Below are positions 1 to 9,344 of a DNA stretch of 64,000 bases, piece after piece (position 1 is the stretch's first letter; each line of letters starts with the position of its first letter). The position numbers and the translations under genes were made by a program. Source of the stretch: Mucilaginibacter sp. GTDB taxonomy: Bacteria > Bacteroidota > Bacteroidia > Sphingobacteriales > Sphingobacteriaceae. Location: contig NZ_JAQBOC010000003.1 in the NCBI RefSeq assembly GCF_028288225.1, forward strand, positions 124,001-188,000, read 5' to 3'. A model generated the notes under the pieces. The model was not told the origin of the DNA. It worked only from the letters and a program-made list of their open reading frames with translations, and did not search any database.

Positions 1-2
1 AC

Positions 3-404
3 CTGTATAAATATATAACCCCGCAGGATTTAAAATCATTTGGCCTGATACCAGAGCTAATTGGCCGTTTACCGGTACTTACTTATTTAAACCCGTTAGA
101 CCGTGAGGCTTTACACAATATTTTAACCGAGCCCAAAAATTCACTGCTTAAACAGTATAAAAAATTGTTTGAATACGAAGGTGTAAAACTTGAATTTGAA
201 ACAGAAGTGCTTGATTTTATTGTTGACAAGGCGGTTGAGTTTAAATTGGGTGCCCGTGGCCTGCGTTCAATTTGTGAAGCCATAATGATAGATGCCATGT
301 TTGAATTTCCATCAAAAAAAGACATAAAGCGCTTAAATGTGACGTTGGATTATGCACATGAAAAATTTGAGAAATCCGATCTTAAAAAATTAAAAGTGGC
401 TTAA
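3..404 (+). CDS. clpX: ATP-dependent protease ATP-binding subunit ClpX, C-terminal part (5'-truncated by window)
   Basis: The open frame enters from the left edge and encodes about 133 residues that end at a TAA. They match the C-terminal third of ClpX, the AAA+ unfoldase that feeds tagged proteins to ClpP in the cytoplasm. Visible family landmarks are GLIPELIGRLPV (sensor/linker region), ILTEPKNSLLKQY, and the sensor-2 motif GARGLRSI with its arginine. The Walker motifs and the zinc-binding N domain lie outside the window. A hairpin that could terminate transcription follows at 445-468. Family assignment is very secure; only the true start is missing. Confidence 0.96.
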   Translation: MYKYITPQDLKSFGLIPELIGRLPVLTYLNPLDREALHNILTEPKNSLLKQYKKLFEYEGVKLEFETEVLDFIVDKAVEFKLGARGLRSICEAIMIDAMFEFPSKKDIKRLNVTLDYAHEKFEKSDLKKLKVA

Positions 405-444
405 CAATAAGCATATAACCGGCACTTATATTTAAAAATACAAT

Positions 445-468
445 AAACCCTGGTTAATGCCGGGGTTT
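445..468 (+). terminator. Hairpin after clpX
   Basis: A 9-bp stem (AAACCCTGG / CCGGGGTTT, one G-T wobble) closes a 6-base loop 41 bases after the clpX stop and is followed by TGTTGT rather than a clean T run. It lies before the AMP nucleosidase gene and is a moderate candidate for a rho-independent terminator. Confidence 0.55.
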
Positions 469-512
469 GTTGTATAAACCCCTGAAGGAGAGACTAATTA
501 TATATTAAAATT

Positions 513-1376
513 ATGAATGAAGAACTAGATGTTAAGAAGGATCAAGAGTCCTTAAAGAATGAAAAGAAAATAAAAGAGATCCACAGTGCCATAACTCCGG
601 GTTTAAAAACTAAAGAAGCAATTGTTACCAACTGGCTCCCGCGCTATACCGGTCGCCCATTGGCAGATTTTGGCAAGTATATTATTCTTACCAATTTTTC
701 AAAATACATTCAGCTGTTTTCGCAATGGAATGATAATGCACCCATATTGGGGATTGACAAGCCTATGCAGAGCGTCACAGCTAACGGGATAACAATAATT
801 AACTTTGGCATGGGAAGCTCGGTAGCGGCTACTATTATGGACCTGCTTTCTGCAGTGCACCCAAAAGCTGTTATCTTTTTAGGTAAATGCGGCGGGCTTA
901 AAAAGAAAAATAAAGTAGGCGACCTTATATTGCCCATTGCAGGTATAAGAGGAGAGGGTACATCCAATGATTATTTACCTGCGGAGGTACCGGCGCTCCC
1001 TGCGTTCGCGCTGCAAAAAGCCATATCAACTACCATACGCGACTATGGCCGCGATTATTTTACCGGGACATGTTACACTACTAACCGCCGTGTTTGGGAA
1101 CATGATAAGGAATTTAAAAAGTATTTGAAGAAATTAAGGGCAATGGCTGTTGATATGGAAACCGCAACCATATTTACAACCGGCTTTGCCAACAAAATTC
1201 CGACAGGTGCATTGTTGTTAGTTTCAGACCAGCCCATGATCCCGGAAGGTGTTAAAACTGCGGAAAGCGACTCGAGCGTTACTGAGCAATATGTTGAAAC
1301 ACATTTACATATAGGTATTGAATCATTAAAGCAATTGATAAATAACGGGTTAACAGTTAAGCATTTGATTTTTTAA
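513..1376 (+). CDS. amn: AMP nucleosidase (short Bacteroidota type)
   Basis: This 287-residue cytoplasmic enzyme belongs to the nucleoside phosphorylase superfamily and is expected to hydrolyse AMP to adenine and ribose 5-phosphate in purine salvage. The phosphorylase-like core spans roughly residues 90-275. It includes the glycine-rich FGMGSS segment, a GKCGGL loop typical of nucleobase-binding folds, and MAVDMETAT, which holds the conserved ribose-binding Met-Glu. The long N-terminal regulatory domain of the E. coli Amn (about 480 residues) is absent; the shorter form is usual in Bacteroidota. An AAGGAGAGA purine stretch lies about 20 bases before the ATG. The activity is assigned by family, and another nucleoside phosphorylase specificity is possible. 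Confidence 0.88.
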   Translation: MNEELDVKKDQESLKNEKKIKEIHSAITPGLKTKEAIVTNWLPRYTGRPLADFGKYIILTNFSKYIQLFSQWNDNAPILGIDKPMQSVTANGITIINFGMGSSVAATIMDLLSAVHPKAVIFLGKCGGLKKKNKVGDLILPIAGIRGEGTSNDYLPAEVPALPAFALQKAISTTIRDYGRDYFTGTCYTTNRRVWEHDKEFKKYLKKLRAMAVDMETATIFTTGFANKIPTGALLLVSDQPMIPEGVKTAESDSSVTEQYVETHLHIGIESLKQLINNGLTVKHLIF

Positions 1377-1421
1377 ATTTTAAATATAACCTTGATTATT
1401 ACAAAGCCCGTACCCTTGATA

Positions 1422-1605
1422 GGAGGGCACTGAAAAAGTCCTTTAGAGTTAAAGAGGTTGTCGTACAAGTAAAATAGAGGCTCTGAGAATCGTCTATACG
1501 AAAGTGCTCTCCACCAACCTATCCGGATACGCTAAAGAAAAAGAGGCTGTTTTCTATGATGGAAACAGCCTCTTTTGATAAATAGCTACTTTTTCAGTGC
1601 CCTCC
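1422..1605. mobile_element. 184-bp MITE-like element (internally deleted IS relic)
   Basis: Perfect 18-bp terminal inverted repeats, GGAGGGCACTGAAAAAGT at 1422-1439 and its complement at 1588-1605, bound the element. The 6-bp sequence TTGATA flanks it on both sides (1416-1421 and 1606-1611) and looks like a target-site duplication. No transposase fits inside. Near the right end, at about 1547-1576, is a strong hairpin built on AGAGGCTGTTT / AAACAGCCTCT, like the transcription stop often found at an IS 3' end. The ends resemble those I associate with IS1182-type elements, but that family call is tentative. Confidence 0.8.
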
Positions 1606-1649
1606 TTGATAGAGCACAGGCTTTGTTTATTGTTACTTGTTTTTACAGT

Positions 1650-2718
1650 TTACTTAAACAAAGGGTTCGGACGAAAATAGGTTCCATCAGCGAAACTTAC
1701 CACATAGTCTGATTTAAAATGTGTGCTTTTTTGATAATAATCAGTAGTGATGATCTGTGCATCAGACGCTATTGCTGCTTCAAATGTTGATTTATCATTA
1801 TCCCTTGCCTCTTCTGTATCACTGTCAGCACGGGTACGGATAATATATCCTTTTTTAACCAGCGCCCGTATTTTATAAAGATCCTTTTTGGGATTATTCA
1901 TGATGTGTATTGCAGATTCCGGTGTACCAGGTTCTGAATCGGTAAAAAGGATGCGGTTTTTTAATGATGGATGGCCTGCTATATACGCTGCTCTTTTTTT
2001 ACCCACTTCATCCAACACAAATATAAATTTACCTTTAGCCTGCTTTACCTTTGGCCAGTTACCATGTAAAACTGCATTTTGCAGGGTTTTATACTTCCCC
2101 CTTACATCGTCCGGAACGATGAGGTTTTCTTTGCCCAGGTTTTCTACAAGTTCCTGGTCTAACTGATCAAAAATTGCACTGGTAAATTTTTCCGGAACCG
2201 TGTAGTACGGTTTTTTCATGCGTTCATCTTTCGCATTCATCGTAACGAAAACCACGTCATGATCTTTATGCTTATTAGACCATTGCCTCAATTCCTGTAA
2301 ACATTGTTTAAAGGTTAAGCAATTACTCCTGAAATCAATATCCTGGATATGCAGAACTTTAAATCCTGGTTCATTCATCACCCCATCCTTGTCAAATGGT
2401 TCCTGTCCGGGCGCCCAGGCAAGGCCTTTAGGATGCGCATATTTACCGCCTTTGGTATCGGCGTAAATATCAATTTCCAAATCCCGTAGCCCAAGATCTA
2501 ATTGTTGCGATAAACTGATATGGCTATAATCTATTTTTTGAACCAACGGAGTCCTTTTGCTTTATAAATTTAAACAGAACCGGATCAATAGATTGCTTAT
2601 AGCTGTTATGTGAGCCTATTACCTGGATTCGGTTGATAGGCAGATCATCAACGTTAGGTATCCCTGCCATAAACGACAGAGATACTATAACTAAAGTGCT
2701 TAAAAATAACCTGATCAT
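1650..2718 (-). pseudogene. PI-PLC-C1-type phospholipase C, interrupted by a one-base frameshift
   Basis: Two adjacent minus-strand frames together encode one secreted phosphoinositide phospholipase C of the Ca2+-dependent bacterial type (PI-PLC-C1 family). The first, 2718-2524, carries a signal peptide and the catalytic segment with GSHNSYK; the second, 2546-1650, has no ATG at its start and carries the rest, including LGLRDLEIDIYAD and VLHIQDIDF. Both share a run of six A residues near 2532-2537 (minus-strand sense). Removing one A joins them as DSVGSKIDYSHISL, the expected family continuity. It could be a recent null mutation, a sequencing error in the homopolymer, or slippage-tolerant expression. 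It sits 11 bases after the SusD gene and probably shares its operon. Confidence 0.85.
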
Positions 2719-2729
2719 ATAAAAATAAA

Positions 2730-4322
2730 TTAATAGCCCGGGTTTTGAACTAATTTAGGATTAAGCTTAATTTCAGTTGCCGGAATCGGGTAAAGCCTTC
2801 TGCTGGCATCTTTATTCATTGAAAGCGGATCATTGGCAAAAGGATAATCTACTTCAAACTGTCCGAAACGGATCAGGTCATTTCTGCGCCAGGCTTCCCA
2901 TGAAAATTCCCTTGCCCGTTCATCAAGCAATGAGGGCAGATCTATTGAACCTGCTAATGCAGCTCCTGCACGTGCCCTGATTTGGTTAACTAAATATAGC
3001 GGGGTTTGCAGCTGTCCATTTACAGTTGTAGCAGTAGCTCCCCTTAGTATGGCTTCGGCTTTCATTAACATCACATCCGCCAATCGGAACACGGGTACAT
3101 CATTGCTATTTAAACGTGTGGCCTGGATAATATTTGGATCAGGATAATATTTTATTGAACGGATCCCTTCAGATTGGCTTGCTATAGTATTACCTACATC
3201 CATTGGTTTTGGTTGTACCAGTATAAGGTCGGGGGTAATAACTATTTGGGTAGTAGTATTAGGGTAATAAGCAGGTTGCGAAGTAAAACCACCGTTACCA
3301 TCAGGTACAAACTGTGGCCCAAGCAGCCAGGTATTTGTTCGCGCGTCGCCCGGTAAATTAAACCTGTTATAAAACTCATGTGTGGTGCTCATGGCAATAC
3401 TCAAGCCCACATTGAATCCATAATATGGTGCTAAATAATAGAAAAATCCAAACCTGGTAAACTGGTTGCCCGGGATTTGCTGATCATAGGGAACTGCAAA
3501 TACGGTCTCCTTTATCTGTGGCCCGTTATTCGGCAAAAACATATCCCTGTATCTTGCGTCAAGGCTGTAATTCTGGTTCTTCATAATGCTATCAGCCATT
3601 TTTACAGCATCATTATAACGCTGGGTGCCGGTATATACTTCTGCATTCAAGTACATTTTTTCCAAAAGGGCAAATGCCATTTCTTTAGTTGGCCGCCCAT
3701 ATTGTAAAGTATTGGTTGCAGCTACACTTGTTTTTGACGGCAGCTGTTGTATAACACTTAACAGATCTGTTTCTATAAATTTAAAGACATTTGCCCTGGA
3801 TTGTGTTGGTGGCAGATCACTTACAGGAAAAGTGTTGATAATAGGTACATTACCATACAGATCCATCATAAAGAAGTAATACAAGTCGCGCATTGCCGTA
3901 ATTTCAGCAACGCCCGACGTTTTTAAAGCTGTGCTTGATCCGGATGCTTTAACAAGGTTAATTAAGCGGTTGCAGTTATTAATACCACCAAAGCCCCATT
4001 GCCATACTCCTGAAACGTTTGGATGGTCAATGGTCCAGGTGTGATAGTGAAGCTGCCTGTATTGGCCGCCATCATCAAAGTTGCCATCCCTTGCCGGAAT
4101 GATCGCCTCATCAGTTGACAGTTCCTGCATCCGCCAGTAGGGAACTGCGTAATTTGAAGACAAGTTAGAGTACATGGTTCCTAATAAGGCAATATAATCT
4201 GCCTGGGTTACCGGGAAATTAGATTTTACATATTGTGATTCAACAGGTACATCTAATTTTTTACAGGAGTTTATGGTGATTGTCACCGCAATCACTGCTA
4301 AATATATTATTATTCTTTTCAT
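2730..4322 (-). CDS. SusD/RagB family nutrient-binding lipoprotein
   Basis: This 530-residue outer-membrane lipoprotein caps a TonB-dependent SusC transporter and captures substrate at the cell surface. The N-terminus is a lipoprotein signal with a lipobox-like INSC and the lipidated cysteine at residue 20. Typical SusD features follow: an N-terminal helical region with WQWGFGGINNCNRLI, TPR-like helices, and the family C-terminus, including REFSWEAWRRNDLIRFG and RRLYPIPATEIKLNP. It lies 21 bases after the SusC gene and just before the phospholipase gene, so the three are probably cotranscribed. The neighbour suggests a phospho-lipid or inositol-type ligand rather than a polysaccharide, but this is inference. 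Confidence 0.95.
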   Translation of the reverse strand: MKRIIIYLAVIAVTITINSCKKLDVPVESQYVKSNFPVTQADYIALLGTMYSNLSSNYAVPYWRMQELSTDEAIIPARDGNFDDGGQYRQLHYHTWTIDHPNVSGVWQWGFGGINNCNRLINLVKASGSSTALKTSGVAEITAMRDLYYFFMMDLYGNVPIINTFPVSDLPPTQSRANVFKFIETDLLSVIQQLPSKTSVAATNTLQYGRPTKEMAFALLEKMYLNAEVYTGTQRYNDAVKMADSIMKNQNYSLDARYRDMFLPNNGPQIKETVFAVPYDQQIPGNQFTRFGFFYYLAPYYGFNVGLSIAMSTTHEFYNRFNLPGDARTNTWLLGPQFVPDGNGGFTSQPAYYPNTTTQIVITPDLILVQPKPMDVGNTIASQSEGIRSIKYYPDPNIIQATRLNSNDVPVFRLADVMLMKAEAILRGATATTVNGQLQTPLYLVNQIRARAGAALAGSIDLPSLLDERAREFSWEAWRRNDLIRFGQFEVDYPFANDPLSMNKDASRRLYPIPATEIKLNPKLVQNPGY

Positions 4323-4343
4323 CTCTGTTGCGTTAAAGTTTTA

Positions 4344-7300
4344 TTAAAATGATGTATTTAAACCAAAAATGAACGTACGTGTACGAGGGTAATAGTTTTG
4401 GTTATCAATACCGGGCGTTAAACCACCGATATTAACTTCAGGATCTATGCCTCTGTATTTGGTGATTATAAAAACATTATTGGCTGATAAATACAGGCGG
4501 ATGCTTTTGATAGCCTGGATCTTTGGTTTAATGGTATAGCCAAGTGTTGCATTATCAAGGCGTAAATATGACCCGCTTTCTAAAAAGCGATCGGATATTA
4601 AATAGCCGTTAATATCATTAAATGATTCGCCAAGGGTAAACCTTGGGATATTTTGTATTTTGGAGTCGGCAGGGTTATTAAGTGAAGCAAGTGTTGCATT
4701 CAAAATTTTGTTACCCCATACACCTCTAACTAAAAAGTTAAGATCGAAGTTTTTATAGAAGAAACTATTGGTCCAGCCATATATAAAGTTTGGCTGGGCA
4801 TTGCCTGCTATTCTTTGATCGGTAGTTAAAGGCTGGGTGGCAATTGTTTGCCCTGCTGCATTTTGATAAGTACTTACTCCGGCCGCATTTTTGCCTAAGT
4901 AATGCCATAAATAAAAAGTTCCCAAAGCATCCCCGGGTTGAACTATCTGGCTATAATTTCCTGATTGCCCTTTACCGCCTAATTGTGCTGTTTGGATATA
5001 CGGAGTTGCAAATAATGTGTTAGACAAGGTTTCTACAACGTTTTTATTGTGCGAGATATTAAATGACGTTTTCCAGGTAAATGCTGAAGTTTTTACCGGT
5101 ACCGCATTTATTGCCACTTCAATACCGCTGTTTTTTATTTTACCAACATTTGCAGTAATTGTAGGCACAAAATATTGGGTTGTTGATACCAGGTATTGAT
5201 CATAGATCAAATCGGAAGTCTTTTTGACGTAGTAATCAACAGAACCTGTAATCCGGTTTTTTAATATACCAAAGTCTAAACCAATATTAGTTGTAGCGGT
5301 GCTTTCCCATTTCAAATTCGGATTATCGTTTCTTACCGGCCCCAGGGCATTGGTTATGTTGCCGTTATATAAGAATTTACTGTTCCCCGGTGGAGTTCCG
5401 TAAATTAATAATGCAGAGAATGCATTAAACCCTAAACTATTACCCGATACCCCATAACCAGCTCTTAACTTTAAATCGCTGATTACCGGGATGGTTTCCA
5501 TGAATTTTTCGTTGATGATCCGCCATCCTGCTGATACTGCAGGGAACAATCCGTAACGTTTATTTATACCAAATGCCGATGAGCCATCGTCCCTTAAGGA
5601 CGCCTGGAACAAATACTTATCGCTAAACTGGTACTGAACACGGCCATAGTAAGATATTAACCTCAATGTTGATATTACATTAGGATTAAAAATTACTTGC
5701 GCAAGTGAGGACGGATTTGACAAAGACAAGTTATTATAGGTTAAATTGTCATTTGAAAAATTTTGAGTCTGCAAACCAAAACCGTCATTGGTTCTATCCT
5801 GCTGATAAGAGTACCCGGCTAATAGCTTAATGGTATGCTGGCCAAAATCCTTGTCGTAATTAAAATACGATTCAAATACCTGGCTGGTATTTAAAAATGC
5901 ACTTCGGTTGGCTACTCCATGAGCATTAACTGCCAGTCCCGAAGCACTATTCTCGTATGCATTAATATTATTCTGATCTTTTTGGGTTGACCCTGTAAGT
6001 GTAAACCTTAAGCCAGGTAAAATATCAAGCTGCGCAATCCCATTAATTAAAGTTTTAGTATCGTTGGTTTTAATACTGTTGTTATTTGCCAGCGACAGCG
6101 GGTTTAACGGCCCGCTTCCAGTCCTGGTATAGTTTTCCTTGTAACTGCCGTCAGGGTTAAAAGGGCTTACCGTTGGCAAATAGAATAACATACCTGATAA
6201 TACATTTCCCTGCGGCATACCATATGGCATATTATTCCCTTGTGGAATGTCATTGCTATTGGTAACACTATTTGTTAAGGTGATGCCCAGTTTTAATTTA
6301 TCATTAAAAAACCGCTGGTTAATATATCCCCTGAAAATAGTGCGTTCTAAATCGGTGTTTATTAAAACCCCATTATTTTTTAAATAGTTAACGCTTGCAC
6401 CGTATTCGGCGCTTTTAGATGCCCCGCTATAAGATAAATTATGATTTTGTGAGTAACCTGTACGTTCAACCAGGTTTTGCCAGTTAGTGTTTGACCCGTC
6501 ATCGTCAATCGGCTTTGCAAGAGGCTTTACGCCGTTGTCGCTTAAATACTTGCGCAGTTCATCAGCGCTTAGCATATCAATTTTTTTTGATACCTTTTCC
6601 ATCGCCACATAAGTGCTATAGTTTAACCTGGTTTGCCCGGGTTTCGCTTTTTTAGTAGTAACTATAATTACACCGTTTGCAGCCCTTGAACCATATATAG
6701 CAGTTGAAGAGGCATCCTTTAATACATCAATGCTCTCAATGTCATCCGGTGCAAGCAGATCAATAGAAGCACCGGGCACACCATCAATAACATAAAAAGG
6801 CTCCTGTGCCCCGCCTTCGCGCAGGGTTGATGGCCCTCTTAAAATAGTAGCCGGCTGTTTATTAGGGTCGCCGCTTTTTGTGACATTCAGGCCGGCCACC
6901 TTACCTTGTAGTAATTCTGCCGGGGTTGTTATTACACCCAGGTTAAAATCTTCGGATTTTAATGAAGTGATGGCACCCGTAACATCTTTCCGGCTTGATG
7001 TGCCGTAACCAATTACCACTACGTCCTTTAATTGCCTTACATCGGGTACTAAATTAACATTCAGGAAATCGCTTGTGCCGGCGGACATCTCTTTTGTTAC
7101 AAATCCTAAAAAAGTAAAACGGATCACATCATCATTTCCGTTGATCTGGATGGAGAATTTTCCATTTACATCACTTGATGTGCTTTTGCCAGAACCCTTT
7201 GCAGATATGGCAACGCCAGGTAGCGGCAAATTCTTGTCATCGGTGATAACTCCGCTGATAACTCTCAGCGATTGCTGCGCTGATGCATTTATTGCAAACA

Positions 7301-7379
7301 GCATAATTAGCAGCAAAAAACGGGCTTTATATTTTAATTTGATAAATGCCCATAAAATCAGGTTGTACGTTTTTTCCAT
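4344..7379 (-). CDS. SusC/RagA family TonB-linked outer membrane transporter
   Basis: This 1011-residue protein is a complete SusC-type importer. A signal peptide (ending near residue 34, ASAQQ) is followed by a carboxypeptidase-regulatory-like domain (about 40-120, GVITDDKNLPLPGV), a TonB-dependent plug (about 125-245, with DVVVIGYG, PFYVIDGVPG and the SusC signature DASSTAIYGSRAANGVIIV) and a 22-strand-type beta barrel that ends in phenylalanine. It works with the SusD lipoprotein downstream, drawing energy through TonB. The N-terminus may be extended, because several basic and hydrophobic residues precede the core signal. No regulator gene (HTCS, SusR or anti-sigma pair) is adjacent. Promoter elements presumably lie in the 418-bp divergent spacer before it. 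Confidence 0.95.
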   Translation of the reverse strand: MEKTYNLILWAFIKLKYKARFLLLIMLFAINASAQQSLRVISGVITDDKNLPLPGVAISAKGSGKSTSSDVNGKFSIQINGNDDVIRFTFLGFVTKEMSAGTSDFLNVNLVPDVRQLKDVVVIGYGTSSRKDVTGAITSLKSEDFNLGVITTPAELLQGKVAGLNVTKSGDPNKQPATILRGPSTLREGGAQEPFYVIDGVPGASIDLLAPDDIESIDVLKDASSTAIYGSRAANGVIIVTTKKAKPGQTRLNYSTYVAMEKVSKKIDMLSADELRKYLSDNGVKPLAKPIDDDGSNTNWQNLVERTGYSQNHNLSYSGASKSAEYGASVNYLKNNGVLINTDLERTIFRGYINQRFFNDKLKLGITLTNSVTNSNDIPQGNNMPYGMPQGNVLSGMLFYLPTVSPFNPDGSYKENYTRTGSGPLNPLSLANNNSIKTNDTKTLINGIAQLDILPGLRFTLTGSTQKDQNNINAYENSASGLAVNAHGVANRSAFLNTSQVFESYFNYDKDFGQHTIKLLAGYSYQQDRTNDGFGLQTQNFSNDNLTYNNLSLSNPSSLAQVIFNPNVISTLRLISYYGRVQYQFSDKYLFQASLRDDGSSAFGINKRYGLFPAVSAGWRIINEKFMETIPVISDLKLRAGYGVSGNSLGFNAFSALLIYGTPPGNSKFLYNGNITNALGPVRNDNPNLKWESTATTNIGLDFGILKNRITGSVDYYVKKTSDLIYDQYLVSTTQYFVPTITANVGKIKNSGIEVAINAVPVKTSAFTWKTSFNISHNKNVVETLSNTLFATPYIQTAQLGGKGQSGNYSQIVQPGDALGTFYLWHYLGKNAAGVSTYQNAAGQTIATQPLTTDQRIAGNAQPNFIYGWTNSFFYKNFDLNFLVRGVWGNKILNATLASLNNPADSKIQNIPRFTLGESFNDINGYLISDRFLESGSYLRLDNATLGYTIKPKIQAIKSIRLYLSANNVFIITKYRGIDPEVNIGGLTPGIDNQNYYPRTRTFIFGLNTSF

Positions 7380-7797
7380 AGTTATGTGTTAAGTTGAACT
7401 GATATTTAATGTCAAAGCAACAGTATAACTATTAAGAAAAAATAAACTGGATGTTATGAATTGAAACGAAAGAAATTAGGCATTAACTATAACAATGAGA
7501 ATAAATTACTAATAATCAATGTTTTATTAAGTTATCTAATATTAATGTATTGAGTGTATATTAAATACAGGTGAACGATTAATTGTTAAATTGTAAAATG
7601 GCACATAAACTTTTAAAAGAACAATCTGTCTATCGTAAATACTAAGTACTATTACCCGAAATGAATACGCCTTTAAAAGTAGCATGAGGCTAAAATAAAT
7701 TGCCATTTTTAAATAGTTTCAGAAGAATATATCAGAATAGAAAGGTAATTTTGAAATACAATCCCGATTGTATACTGGATTGGTAGACATTTAAATT
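7380..7797. other. Divergent AT-rich spacer between the SusC operon and cbs
   Basis: The 418 bases are strongly AT-rich and contain no frame I would call a gene. They must hold two divergent promoters. A short inverted repeat, ACAAT-CCCG-ATTGT, lies about 40 bases upstream of the cbs start. I saw no convincing TTTG/TAnnTTTG pair here and no tRNA-like fold. Confidence 0.5.
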
Positions 7798-9156
7798 ATG
7801 TGGTACAATAATATATTAGAAACCGTGGGCAATACGCCAATGGTTAGATTAAACAAAGTAACAAAGGAGATTCCGGCGACCGTTTTGGCTAAGATTGAAA
7901 CCACCAATCCCGGTAATTCAATTAAGGACCGGATGGCGCTTAAAATGATTGAAGATGCTGAAAAGAACGGGTTGCTTAAACCAGGCGGAACAATAATTGA
8001 AGGCACGTCAGGCAATACGGGTATGGGTTTGGCTATTGCAGCCGTAATAAAAGGATATAAATGTATTTTCACTAGCACGGATAAGCAGTCGAAAGAGAAA
8101 TTTGATGCCTTGCGTGCTTTTGGTGCCGAGGTAATTGTGTGCCCAACAAATGTTGACCCGGAAGATTCACGTTCTTATTATTCTGTTTCATCGCGACTGG
8201 AGCGCGAGGTACCTAACTCATGGAAGCCTAACCAGTATGATAATTTATCAAACTCACAGGCGCATTATGAGACCACCGCGCCTGAGATCTGGGAGCAGAC
8301 TGAAGGCAAAATAACGCACCTGGTAGCAGGAGTAGGTACAGGTGGTACCATATCGGGCATAGCCAAATATTTAAAAGAGAAAAATCCGGCAATACAAATA
8401 TTAGGTATTGATACTTATGGTTCGGTATTTAAAAAATACAAGGAAACCGGGATTATGGATAAAAATGAGATCTATCCATACATAACCGAAGGGATCGGCG
8501 AAGATTTTTTGCCGCAGAACGTCGATTTTAGCCTGATAGATCATTTTGAAAAAGTAACCGATAAGGACGCTGCGTTGATGACCCGTGAAATTGCCAGGAA
8601 GGAAGGCATTTTCGCAGGAAATTCAACCGGATCTGCAGTTGCAGGTGTATTGCAGATGAAAGATAAATTTAAAGAAGGTGATGTTGTGGTGGTTATTTTC
8701 CCCGACCATGGCACACGCTACCTGGGCAAAATGTACAACGATGACTGGCTGCGTGATCGTGGATTCTTAAAAGATGAAAAACTAACTGCACGCAATATCA
8801 TTCAGAAAAAGGAAAATCAGCAGATAGTTACAATTGACTGTGAAAAATCCGTTTTAGAAGCCATCAACACTATCAAATCGCTTAATATATCACAGATCCC
8901 GGTAACTCAAAAAGGCATGGTAATTGGCAAAATTACTGAAAGTGATATATTGAATTCACTAATAGAAAACCCATCCATCAAGTCTCAGCCAATAAAAAAT
9001 ATTACCACCAGTCCATTCCCTTTTGTTGATCTGAATACTTCGATAGAAAAGATCTCGGCAATGATAAATAGGGATAATATTGCTGTATTGGTTGAGGATA
9101 ACGGGCAGATAGAGATCATAACACAGTACGATATTATAAATGCGATATCAGGATAG
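7798..9156 (+). CDS. cbs: Cystathionine beta-synthase (PLP enzyme with CBS domain pair)
   Basis: This 452-residue cytoplasmic enzyme condenses serine (or an activated serine) with homocysteine in transsulfuration. The PLP fold type II catalytic domain occupies residues 1 to about 320. It has the Schiff-base lysine K43 in NSIKDRM, the substrate loop EGTSGNTGMGLA and the phosphate-binding GTGGTISG. Residues from about 340 to the end form two CBS motifs, a regulatory module that often binds adenosyl compounds. Total length matches the catalytic-plus-regulatory architecture. A cysteine synthase with CBS domains is the main alternative. A terminator-like hairpin follows at 9180. Confidence 0.9.
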   Translation: MWYNNILETVGNTPMVRLNKVTKEIPATVLAKIETTNPGNSIKDRMALKMIEDAEKNGLLKPGGTIIEGTSGNTGMGLAIAAVIKGYKCIFTSTDKQSKEKFDALRAFGAEVIVCPTNVDPEDSRSYYSVSSRLEREVPNSWKPNQYDNLSNSQAHYETTAPEIWEQTEGKITHLVAGVGTGGTISGIAKYLKEKNPAIQILGIDTYGSVFKKYKETGIMDKNEIYPYITEGIGEDFLPQNVDFSLIDHFEKVTDKDAALMTREIARKEGIFAGNSTGSAVAGVLQMKDKFKEGDVVVVIFPDHGTRYLGKMYNDDWLRDRGFLKDEKLTARNIIQKKENQQIVTIDCEKSVLEAINTIKSLNISQIPVTQKGMVIGKITESDILNSLIENPSIKSQPIKNITTSPFPFVDLNTSIEKISAMINRDNIAVLVEDNGQIEIITQYDIINAISG

Positions 9157-9179
9157 GGAAGAGGTGAAAGGCGAAAGGT

Positions 9180-9212
9180 AAAAGGTGTTTTGCATTGGCA
9201 TGGCACCTTTTT
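9180..9212 (+). terminator. Terminator-like hairpin after cbs
   Basis: An 8-bp stem AAAAGGTG / CACCTTTT encloses a loop with a smaller TGC-ATTG-GCA hairpin and ends in TTTTT. It begins 24 bases after the cbs stop. The preceding GAAAGGCGAAAGG words resemble the reiterated-word spacers seen elsewhere. Confidence 0.65.
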
Positions 9213-9228
9213 AGTTATTCAAAAAGAT

Positions 9229-9312
9229 CGTAGAGACGCAATGCTTTGCGTCTCCCGCTGTAAAGGTGTAGAATTGATTTGCGTATTTAAGACGCGAAGC
9301 ATTGCGTCTACG
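9229..9312. repeat. REP-like palindrome doublet, copy A
   Basis: Two hairpins face each other. The left has stem GACGCAA / TTGCGTC; the right reads the same on the other strand. The outer ends CGTAGA...TCTACG are also complementary. The same architecture recurs at 31593 and 38875 with changed but still paired stem bases, which argues for selection on structure. It lies between two plus-strand genes. Confidence 0.85.
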
Positions 9313-9344
9313 ATAAAATATCAGGAATACCATGTTTCAAATCT

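Noticed and set aside
1479..1521. Possible transposase C-terminus inside the MITE
   Set aside because: Only about 14 codons end at a stop and no catalytic motif remains, too little to call coding.
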